The notes under the pieces were generated by a model that saw only the letters and a program-made list of their open reading frames with translations, was not told where the DNA came from and made no database searches. A stretch of 64,000 bases of DNA. It comes from Ancylostoma caninum (Eukaryota; Nematoda; Chromadorea; Rhabditida; Ancylostomatidae). Below are positions 44,711 to 55,956 of the stretch, piece after piece. The position numbers and the translations under genes are program-made. The stretch spans positions 682,001 through 746,000 of the forward strand of contig JBAJFG010000582.1 in assembly GCA_037903475.1 (NCBI GenBank). Reading direction: 5' to 3'. Every line of letters begins with the position of its first letter. The first letter of the stretch is position 1.

Positions 44711-47700
44711 AGTCAACCCGTTAGAACAGGAACGTTTTGTGGATCACACTCATTCAGAATACAACAACTTTATTGGTGCCATTCATAAACGTCTCCAAAC
44801 TGTGTGGCGCAACCCAGCCACAAATCTGATTGTAGGAACAACTCGTGCCAGAGGACTGCTTCCGTAGTTCTCATAGTTTACTGTGATTGGGCAATCTTCG
44901 GCTACTGCTCAGATTAGTTCATCACCTTTCGCAGTCGTACTTCACTCAGCCAAGATTCGAAATTATCCAAACAGGCTGCAAACTTCGGAAATTGTTTCTA
45001 CATTAGATTAGAGTTTAGATGCCTCAACAGGGACTCTGATAACTGTGCAGCGCGAACGCAACCAAACAACGTAATGCGCCTAGTGAAAATTTTAGCAGTA
45101 CTTCCTTCCAGTTGCTGCCATCCTGCCCTTGCTGCAAAATTTTTCTCTTCAAAGCAGCAACTGAGGGGAAGGTGGGTTTCTACTTCTCGCACTACGCTGT
45201 TCGAGCTGCGTTCGATGTGCTGCACAGTTATCAAAGGAATTCTAATTCAGTGTGCAGTCTATTAATTTAAATAGTTTTCTAATAAGCAAACTTGCCTTGC
45301 TTCAGAATGGGTTCTGAGAAAAGAAATCAAGCTTGTTTAAATGATCTTCTTTAACCGATCTATAGTAGTCATGACTAATTTGCAAATCTCCCTTGAAAGG
45401 TCTCGAACAGAGCACTGCCAGTGAATTGGTGCATAGGTAAGAGTAAGTACATTCTGAAAACTTAACTTAAAGAGCTATCCTATCTTTTCGAGAGTTCTAG
45501 GATATAGCTTTTCCAGACCTTTGTTTCCGCTAATACTATATGTGGTTTCACTAGCAACTGATTGAGTGGACTGAACTATTTGAATACCTGTTTTGAGGAG
45601 ATTCAAAAAACGGAGACAAAGTCTGAAAACATGTATAACTCACGCTTTGTATGAAAGCGAAGTAACCGCCGCTCTTCATAGCATGGGACCGTTAAAATAC
45701 CCTATCACATACGAAGGATTCTTTCATTTCTGCATGATAGCCGCAGAGTATCATCGCAAAGCTAGTTAAATAGTTGTTTTTGGAGAAAGCTGGTAAAATA
45801 GTTGTTTTGAATTCCTAGTAAAATAGTTGCAAAATGAAAAGCTGGTCGGCAACTATTTTTTCCAGGCTGGTGATGACGTCACACTGGTTTGCAAGCTGTT
45901 TTCAGCAAATGCTTGCAAACTACTTTATTTGAGCTTGTTTGCAAGTTGTTTTTGAGAAATCCTTGTTTGCAATTTGCTCCAGGGGTTCTGAGTTTTCTGT
46001 TCTTGCGATATTCTCCGCTTTAGCTGCATGTTGCGGGTTTCATCTCTGTGTTCCGCCCATTCATAATTCACATCATTTTACTCGTGTGCGAGTCATGCTC
46101 CTGTCTCCGACGTGCTTATTCATACAATTCAAACATTTTCGTTTTCTGTGCTTCCTATAATTAGTTGCACATCGTAAGCTTTTAGTCAAGAGAGTCTCCA
46201 AAATGCTGCGGCCAGTAACAGAGCTTTGTTTTTTGGCACTCTCACTCGATCCTACTAGTCAAATGTTGTTTTTTCTTTCTCAAAGTACCTAGATAGTTTC
46301 TCTGAGTACTTTCCTTAACGATGTTCACACTTTCCAAAGCGCCTACACCCTTTCCAATGGAATTCGGTTGTATATGTCAAGTCGCTGGTTTCGTCTTCAA
46401 GTAGTAAAGGGGAACTTTCTCGTTTTCAAATTCAACGCTAACCCATAACGTGCTGCTCCTAAACATGCGATGGCCCACATCAACAAAAAGGTGTTGGCAT
46501 ATCTAGGAAGACGATTCAGAAACCTCATTTGCCGTCCTGGTAGTAAAGTGAACGAAAATATAACACTGTAAACATAGATGAACTTGATCGGAATGAAAAA
46601 TGCACACTCAACCTAGGATTTTTCTGAAAAAGTGGAAGACGAAACCGGCAACTCGTAGCTTAAGATGAGGATGTAATAGCAAAAAATGCTAATACACAAG
46701 GAAATTCGCAGAATTGCCAGCAAGCAGACCAAAAAACCTGTTAAAGAGACTCGCCCTCCCATGCAAACGGACACGATATGGAAGACTGATCCAACTCAGT
46801 CGACTTTTCGAACATATCAGCGGTATGCCAGAATGATGTGATTTCTGCAGAGCGCTTGGAACTCATGCCAAAATTCCACTGATTCGTGTCCGCAAAAGGT
46901 TGATGTTTGTGGCTATAGTGGAAAAATCCCACTTCATATCGTTTCAACACCAGAGAGAAGTACTGCATAATCAAAATTTTGCGTCAAATTTGGTGTAGGT
47001 GCCTGAGACCGCTCGACAATAAAATGAGGAGGGAAAGTATCAGGGAGAATATGAATGGTCTTGAGATTGCTGCTTCCAAATTTGGTTAGTCTCTTTCAAC
47101 GTTATGGGAAAATTATTAGTCGTGCAAGTGCAGTTACCGAATTTGCATTCTTGAAAGGTTCACTCCGAAGTTAATTACATCTTCAAAATAAGACGCAAAA
47201 ACCTGTCTCACATTCCAGAATGTTCACGGGATCATGGGTTTTAAAATAGCATCTAGAGACAAGCGAAATCTAACCGATATTCATTTATTAGAAGCCTTCG
47301 AGAATGCCTATGCAGAAACAGCGGAAACTTATGTTAAAACCTAATAGTCTTTTCCTATATTTTTTTGTAATCGTGAGTTTCGCTTGGTGGCGGACTGACG
47401 CTGGTTCTACTGTTCATTTTCATGGGTCTCAGATGTTTGTAACTCAAAAGGAAGGTTCTGCTCGCATACATCTCAATCGAAGTCATCAGTATTGCTCTTT
47501 CTTCACTTTTTTATGCATGCTTTTATGGTCATCCATCTGCGTTCTCCCTGCATTACGTCTGACTTCTTCGATAAACCCTACTTTTTGCGTGTGTGTGTTT
47601 TTTTTTGATATTTCATTGTTCCATCATTTTCTGCCATATAGGCGTTGAAGAATGGCATTCGTCACGTTTGACGCGCCTCTTACTCTCGTTTGAGGGAGAA

Positions 47701-50232
47701 AATTTGGGAAATACCGCATTCGTACTGCAAATTGCACGTGTGCTTCAGCTGCTGAGCAGGTAAGTAGGGAACTTGAGGGGCAGGAGCCAACAATGGAGGC
47801 AGCGACTGCACATATACAGGCGTTAATCATACCCACTCTGGAGATTGGATCCCAATTGTCAGGAGGCTTCAACTCATTTGGTTTGGGCTTGAAATCAGCG
47901 AATGTATGAGCAGGAAGCAGGCACTCTTGCTCAACGGAATACCCTTATTCCAGCTCTGGTACCATTTCTCGACGTGCCCCAACTTTCGGACGCCAGTGCG
48001 CTCCTCAGTTGGCCCGTCGCACTGCTGAGCAGCTCCCGCAGCTGTGGAGTTATTGCTGTGCTCTTCGCCAGTCGTTAGCACTCCTCTTCATCTTTCACAC
48101 CACACCCATCTTAGCCTATTGCTTTTTTATATGATCTCATAACCACCATCGTTGACTAATTACGGAATTTTGTCTGACGAACACGCGTGATAGGAAGAGT
48201 GAGCGCCTTATTATAAGTCATGATAGTTCACTAAGTTGTGAATAAAAACACGTCGTTGGCGCAATAGTCCTGTCCGAATTTTTGATCCCCGCTTGTTTTT
48301 ATCATGGCTCTTGGCAGTGACCATGTATTGGGTTGGGTAAAAGTTCTGCAACACTTACAAGGATTGGAAATGGACTTCTTCATCAAAACAGATTCTCAAT
48401 CAATGCTATATTTATCATTACTGTGTAGTACCTTTGCCCATCTTTTGGGCAGCTTCTTTGTCTGTTTCTACCAGAACGCAGAAGCCTGTGGTTCGATAAA
48501 CTTTGATACCGCATTTCTGAACCCCTGTTAATTGCCAAGCCTCATTTCCCATAGGTGGCTGCTCGTGGTCATGAAAAGGTGAGAATCCGACTTGCAGTTG
48601 TCGACATCTGACCTCGTCTTCAGGTCATCCCGCAAATCGTCGTCACTAACGGTCGACGCACGTCCAGACCATGAGTGACTTTCAAGCATCATTTCGTCAG
48701 ACTCGAAGCACTGGTACCGGGGGCCACCGAATGAAGAATAACGGTCTTTTCAAACGCAGCACATTTATTGGCGTCGGCGCTTCTTACAGGATTTCCTTGC
48801 AGGAAACCATAATACACAAAGGAGCGAAGTGAGACTCGACTGGCCAAAGGCATTATTACTCGGATACTAAAATAGCTTCCCTCGTATGCCTTTCACTTGA
48901 AAGCTTCGAGAACATACAACCTTATACCGACACAAGATCCACCTTTTTAGCCGCTTTTGCGTTTTAGAAATGGAAATAAAAAGTGTTGCAGATTTTTTTA
49001 AAACCCAATATTATGTATTGAATACGAACTAATCTCATTCTCTAGAGCTTAGGCTCCTGGGTTCGAAAAAGTAAAGATCCTCAATTTCATACGATTCATT
49101 TCGAAAAGTTTTTTCACTGACAAGTAAGCTTCAAGGAGTAGGATCAAATCAGGGTCAAGTGCACAAGATCAGTAAAATAGGAAATAAAGAGATCTTTGTT
49201 CCAAATTCTCACCCAAGAGCGAAGATTTTGCACCAACTCCTTTTTTTTGGCCGGAGGGATCTCTTTCCTTATACTTCGCGGTGAATGCAGGTAAAGAGTT
49301 TCTGAAGCACATTTTTGTGCGAGGGTGTTGTAGATCGCGGATAGCGGCGACTGCTTTTAAGATGTAAAACTAAATGCGCTTTCGATGGTGAAAACAAATT
49401 ACAGGGCCGATGATACATCAGTTCATATCTAGATGGTTACACCGTTCACATCAATGACTCTTCGCCAGGAGAGGGAACAAATGCATTCTTAAAGGAAATC
49501 GCCACGCCTCGAGGAAAATCAGCCGCTTACTCCAATTCTGACTTTGGCGCAATTTTTGCACTTTTCTTGCCAAGGAAAGTTTCCTTGACGGAAGTAAATG
49601 ATCGCCTGATAGTGCTAAACATGGGTTACGTTTCGACCATGGGGCAACCTTCCAGCTTTATTAGGAGATGAAGGCAACCGAAAGATCGAGCAAGATCTGG
49701 AATTTCTGTCCAGTTACCAATTATTGGGAAGAGTTGATTTACGAATGTACATATCATAGTGGCAAGCGGATCTCCCTGCAATTCTGGTGCTATCTTCGCC
49801 TGTTAAAACCGCATAACCGCATAACACAAGGAAGGAAAACTACTAATTGTGGTCTGTCGTCTTCTGAATATCTTCAGGAATCGATCAGGATGTCAGTAAT
49901 TACACCATTTGTGAGCCCTGGTACGTCGGCGTCGCTGTTGGAAAAATGTGAGTGACTACTTTTCAAAGCATTTTCCTTGTTATTTCTAAGATTTTAGGGG
50001 GATGTCGAAAGTACCGTTCATTAAAGTTGTGGAAAAATGTATAGGCAACACAAAAGCGCGCCATTTCTTTGCATTTGCATCAACCTGATACCATTTCAAA
50101 TACCCTATCATTTGTTAAAGCTTGCCACAAACAGTAGTTAGTTAATATTTATAAATATCAAGTTATGTACAAATCATCGACAGCCTTCGGAATAATTAGA
50201 GGAATTGGAGGAAAGGAGGATAACCGATTGAA
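44711..50232. other. 5.5 kb without a firm gene
   Basis: Three weak protein-like stretches are noted. On the minus strand 46970-46741 follows a TTATGCAG acceptor and reads VLKRYEVGFFHYSHKHQPFA, with a stop after 73 codons. On the minus strand 48081-47640 the frames are shifted, as in a decayed polyprotein. On the plus strand, about 49410-49670 is an ATG-less frame of about 85 codons. 45740-45990 holds units of the 44-kb hairpin repeat. No complete model can be built. Confidence 0.35.
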
Positions 50233-53200
50233 TTAAGCCCGACAGCACATTCCGCCGCATTGTGTGTAGCCAGAGTTGCAGTTGCATCCTCCTCCCGCAG
50301 CTACTTGACAAGGCATCTACAAAGATCGGACTAATCGATTTGATTCTGTTGAGGTTATGAACACATTGTGTCTTACCACATTCTGTTGAGTTTGCAGGCA
50401 TGTAGTCTCGCATGTCTGTTGGCAGAGTGGAAGGCACACAGTCGCTGGTCGAGTCTCACGGCATTGGATCTCGCACGGTTGGATGCACAAAGCGATACAC
50501 TAGAATGAGAACATGACCATTTATAAGCCTTAGCCGCTGCAATCTTACAGTAAGTTTTGTTTAAATTTGGCGCTTAAGTTCATCGAATGAGCACCGGAAT
50601 TTAACATCAAGCATAGAATATTCTCGAAATTATGTTCAAGTTTTCTAAATAGAGAACACAGTCCTCACCTGCATGATTGGTACTTGTACACTAGGAGGCA
50701 TTGTTGGTGGGAGCGTTGGTGGTAGAGTTGGTGGTAGAGTTGGCGGTGGTGGTGGAAGGGTTGGAACTACTGGGACAATTGGTGCGCAGCATGTTTGACA
50801 GACGGTTTCACACTTCTTTAGACATATGTCAATGCAGATCTTTGATGGGCATGTGCTTTGACAGGTTTGCTGACATGTAGGCTGACAAGTCTCAGGAGAT
50901 TTCGGCGGAGGTGGCAGGACAATGACGATAGGCTGTGGTGCTGGTTGCGGTGTTGGCTGCGGTTGTGGCATGGGTGGTAGAGTTTGTGGTGGATAAGTAA
51001 CTTGTGGTAGGGTGAGGGGTGGCATAGTTATGGTAATAGGAGGTAGCGTCTGAACAGGCGGTTGGGTTTGGACTTGCACGGGAACAGCACAGACGTTCGA
51101 GCACGTGGTGACGCATTCTGGAAAGAAAATAAAGGATTTTTCACTAAATTATTATTGCCAGATATCACAAGCTCGTAGGACTCAGAGACTTAGAGATAAA
51201 CAAACTAGAGATTAAACTGTGGAAATACAGAGTGAAACGAAAAGAATATTCGCATGGTCTTCATCTTGCATTCCTAGTTTAGATGATTCTCCCATATTGA
51301 CACGAGGGACTTAAAGGTTCTATAGATGTATCGAGCGATCATAATAAGCACGATCATTCTTGGAGTAAGTCTCGTGCTTTTCTTGTTGCGCTTATTGTAT
51401 TCAAATCTACATGCTATTTCTGAACTCTGACAATCAATCCGCATAGAATCACCACACTCTTGTCACTCGGAGCGATGATGGGGCTAGCTTCACTTATACA
51501 TATGCTATCGATTATTGTAGCAAATTACGAAAGATTCTCAAGCCGGGTGGCCGGGTAAAGCATGACTGTACGGAAAATTTTGCGAATGCTTGTGACAGCG
51601 AGTAAAGCCCCATAACCGTCTCAACAATATTTTCCTACTCATTGTCGAAGGAATCGTCGTTTATCTTTGATCCATCGCGACGGTGGTCTCTAGAAACACC
51701 TTCCATAATATTGCCGGTTGTAGCTAGTGAAGTACATGGATGAACTTGAGCTTTTTACAGGCTGCAGCAAAGTCTTTGAACAACCATAACCGCTTGCTAA
51801 AGACATACGGAATAGCAACCTCTAAAAATCAATGGTCATTTTATGTTTATAACTAAATTGTACGCATGAGTATTATTTTTGATAGCAAGGTTCGCTTCTC
51901 TCGTAGGTAGACTTCGAAAGGTCCAGGTGAGACGTGAACTCTGGCGCACGTAGTGGAGGTGGTTCTTCTTACCGCTTCTCTCACCACTTCTCTATCTATT
52001 CGCGAAGAGATCCCAAAATCCTGCGGGAGTTAGTAGGAGCCTCCTGTTTTGGAACCTACGAAAATTTCCAGAAAATTTGGGAAATAGTCAGGATATCTCT
52101 AGGTTCATTGTCAGCTTCTATTTTGACAGTGGTCAAAATTTTTGTCAACAGACATGGGAATCGCGCTACCATTGCTATTTTCGCTTGTTTAGCGGCGATT
52201 TCACCTCTATTTTTTGTGACAGACTTGCTAATTCGCTCCTTCTTGATGTACACATGCTAATTTGGGATTTATAAAATGCTGAAATCGTCTTCTAAAGTGA
52301 GTATTCTTTTCTACTGTGAAGATGGGGGTAAATTATTGCCTGTCGAGGTCCTACATACATCTACCCTGGGAGATTTCGTGGTGTTTTGAAGATTCTATGA
52401 GCTAAGGCTTTCTCAAGACCACACAGGAATTTGGACTCTGTTCCGAAATTTTGGAAGAGGCCCGAGATGAATTTGACTACATCAATTCCCGGGCCAGGCT
52501 AATGTCGCATCTACCATTTTCCAAGCCTGGGTCACTGGCAGTGGAGGAAATTTTAGGATCAAAAATAGTAATCATGTTAACAACTAAACTGCTGACATAA
52601 CAACTACCGATTTTCTCAAATTCTTCCTACCCATGTTTCGAAGATTGATTATGCTTGTCCAAAGACTTTTGCCGCACCCTGTAGGTCTCTTCAGCTTAGT
52701 ATTTCAGTCAATCGACTAATCAGGGTACAATAAGAACGGAACTTCTATATAAGTTTTAATCCGATCATGCTCCTATTCAGTTTTTCAGTGAATTCAAAAG
52801 AAAAAAGCTGCGTTTATCTCCTCGCGTTTGAAAATTAGACATCGTGAAACAAATGGAATGTAAAATAAAACAAAAATAACATGCTAAATATGATCTTGAA
52901 AGTTTTTCAAGACCCAACTAAATACAGTAAGAATCGATGGCGCCCCGTGTTTTTTTCTGCGAACTCATGAGGCACGCCGCGCGACCGCTCCACTCGTGTT
53001 GGAATCTTCCCCGCAACAACGGAGTATAGGTTTTTGTTGAGAGTTATTAGTAGTCGTGATAGTTGAGAACCAATATGATGAAAAACTATCAAGATATGAT
53101 GATAGACAGCAGCGTCTCTGGCGTGAGCGGCGGGGCAGCGCCCCTTGGTTCTGTGTCCGCGAAAAACGCGCCGCCATTGACGCTCACTGTACATGGAACT

Positions 53201-55875
53201 GTTTGAGGGTCCGAAGCGGAAAAATGTGTATGCCTTGAAAGTATAGTAGCTACCACTAAAAAAGGTAGAATTTACGAGGAAGAGACTCCATACAGAGCCG
53301 AGTCGATGATTTCATCAAATCTAAAACACACGGTAAAATCTTGACATTGCAACTAGAGATCCTCTTAATCACATATAATTAATTTTGACTAGAAAAGAAG
53401 CATGCTTCCAAACGCGATTAAATGCAGTCCGCTCAGGGTCAAGCGTGATGATGGTAAAAAGTCGACCCCCATACGACCCCCCCCCCTTTGAGCCATCAAA
53501 AATACGACCCCCCCTTTGCCCACAAATTTCCTTCCATGCTTGCAGAATTTAGATGTTTAGATATCCCATTTCAGGTGTTCGTACTGCGAGAGGTGTGGTG
53601 GAGCCAGAGCATAGCAAGGAGAAAGAGGCTCTTTTGTATCTAACTAGTTGTTTGGAAGTTTTTTGGAAAACGCTGAAATGTACGCGGTGGACAAAAAACG
53701 TGCATTAACTATGCAATGTTGCTTACGTAACTAATGAGGCTCGAACACATCAAGAAAGAACATCTATATACATCATCTACATGGTGAAGGGTTCGATCCC
53801 TACCGAGGCTAAAATTTTTGCTGAGGGTTAGAGCGTGTGCGGTGAGCGAATTTCAGTCTGAAAGCGTCCGTACAGAGTTTTCTAAATGAAATACCTTCGT
53901 ATTCGTCACGAAAAACAACCATACACATGATCGACATGGTCAAGGGTTCGATCCTCTCCGAGGCTAGAATTTTCGCATGGCGTAAAATGACACGCGCTTG
54001 TAGTAGATTCGAGATGGTCGACCGTAAAGCACGAAATAGCTGTTTATAGAGGTGGAGGACTGGGTAGGACTTTCAATACGGACGTGCGAAAATTTCAGCC
54101 CAAAATTTTTTCTCGTTCAGAGACATGGTTGTAGTCGGACACGAATATCAGAAGATATGGCCCGTTGAGGTCCCAATTTCTTCAGGTTTTTAATAGTCGA
54201 AGGTTTGCGCTGTCAGGCTGTACAGCTCGTTTTTCCGCAGCTGCTTCCACCGCGATTCAACTCCGTCGATAAGAACATGGAAAAAAGGTCAATTTTATCG
54301 ACGAAACCTCATCTCCGTAATTCCCGTGCTGAATCTTTTCCCTTGAAGCTGGAGACCTGAAACTCTGGGATAAAGCACTATTGGGTAGGGTCCATAAAAT
54401 GACTTTTTACCGGCCTGCAGGACTGGGTAGGACTTTCAGCACGGACGTGCGAAAATTTCGGCCTAAAATTTTGACTCGTTCAGAGGCATGGTTGTAGTCG
54501 GACACGAATATCAGAAGATCTGGTCTGTTGAGGTCCCAATTTTTTTTTCAGGTTTTTAATAGTCGAAGGTTCGCGCTTTCAGGTTGTACAGCTCGTTTTT
54601 CCGCAGCTGCTTCCACCGCGATTCAACTCCGTCGATAAAAACATGGAAAAAAAGGCCAATTTTATCGACGAAACCTCATCTCCGTAATTCCCGTGCTGAA
54701 TCTTTTCTCTTGAAGCTGGAGACCTGAAACTCTGGGATAAAGCACTATTGGGTAGGGTCCATAAAATGACTTTTTACCGGCCTGCAGGACTGGGTAGGAC
54801 TTTCAGCACGGACGTGCGAAAATTTCGGCCTAAATTTCTACCTCCTATTCCACACTAAGGCACCCCCCTCCCGGCCACGACCCCCCTTACGACCCCCCTC
54901 TTTCCCCACCCCCCGTACGACCCCCCCCCCCTTGATAATTTATCGACACACGCTTGACCCTGAGTCCGCTTCTTTCCACATATTCCAAACAAATTCTGAT
55001 AAAGATTTTAGGTTCCTTTTCACATACCTGTGATGCAGATCTGCGTCCTGCACTGTGGAATGCATTGACCTTTACACGCATCGAAGCATGCGAGAGTAGC
55101 CTGAAGTAAATAAAATAGTTCAAAACAGGTGCTGCTCCTTTTACGTTTAGTAAAGGTGTTATAGTACTAATTACGACTTTGAATCTGTGTCTGGTTATAA
55201 ACCAGGCTCTCTGTAGGAAAAATATAACGGCCGCGTTTTTGGGCAACGCATATTTGTGGTCCAGAAATTCCCCGACATTCTGGATTCTCCCTAGCCCTTA
55301 CTTGAAAAGCCCAGTTATCCACCTTTGTCGCATATCTAATCCTGATACGCTTTGTGTTCTGGTTCATACCCTCAAAGAAACAACAATAGACGTTACCTGC
55401 GGACAGCACGATGTGGACATTTGCGAGCAGCATCGTTTAGCACGCGAGACTACTGGCCGGGTCTAAAGCTGAGAATATCATGAACAAAGAGATGAAAAAT
55501 ATCATGGAATCTTACAATGAGAGAGGAACACAGAATCAACATAGAACTCCCCTAAAAATTCTTTTGTTTTCTCTAATTTTAATAGCGCGTTTAATTTAAA
55601 AGCGACGGGAAATGCCTGGAAGGGTGATTTTAGAAGAGCAGACAAGATTAATGAAGAAAATTTGGTGCTCTTTACATTTCTAAGAAGAATAAGGACGAAG
55701 GCCTTGCCAGTGAGAGCGAATTCGTAATCTATTTAGTGAGAAGTTGGAAATGGTAGTGCATGAGGTCCAAAGGGAAGAGGCATACCTCGTCAGGTGCTGA
55801 GGTCTTGTTGGTTTTATCTGCCAGTGTCGCTTGAGCTAAAAGAAGATACACAAAACTACCGAATAACGAGATCAT
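50233..55875 (-). CDS. Secreted Cys/Pro-rich C-X3-C repeat proprotein, copy 3
   Basis: Six exons give 294 aa: 55875-55786, 55462-55397, 55100-55028, 51117-50669, 50499-50377 and 50316-50233 (TAA). The signal peptide MISLFGSFVYLLLAQATLA and DKTNKTSAPDE precede VVSRAKR, then CCSQMSTSCCPQ, CFDACKGQC, a Pro/Thr/Gln ladder, CQPTCQQTCQSTC with an extra CQTCC, a short PPTLPPTLPP ladder, CIALCIQPCEIQC and the tail CGGMCCRA. It has 36 cysteines after RAKR, two more than the other copies because of the extra CC. Exon 5 encodes the same 41 residues as in copy 2. Intron 3 (3.9 kb) contains a 1.5-kb TIR element. The family resembles C_tripleX (PF02363); the extracellular role is inferred. Confidence 0.85.
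53425..54972. mobile_element. 1.5-kb TIR element with an internal 365-bp duplication
   Basis: CTCAGGGTCAAGCGTG (53432-53447) and its complement (54949-54964) form inverted ends. Just inside, both ends carry 'cgacccccc' arrays in the same orientation. The interior has two full direct copies (54056-54418 and 54419-54785) plus a partial third copy of a unit beginning AGGACTGGGTAGGACTTTCA. No transposase frame is seen. It sits in intron 3 of copy 3. Confidence 0.7.
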
Positions 55876-55907
55876 TGCTGAATGTGCACTCGGAGCAGCA
55901 TGGACAG

Positions 55908-55956
55908 CTTTTATAGAGACCTGCTCCACCAAAGGGGTGGATCGCGCGAACTGGCT
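55908..55956 (-). promoter_or_regulatory. Promoter module of copy 3
   Basis: TATAAAAG (55915-55908) lies 33 bp before the ATG. AGCCAGTTCGCG (55956-55945) lies 29 bp upstream of the TATA box, with a T/A tract just beyond. Confidence 0.6.
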
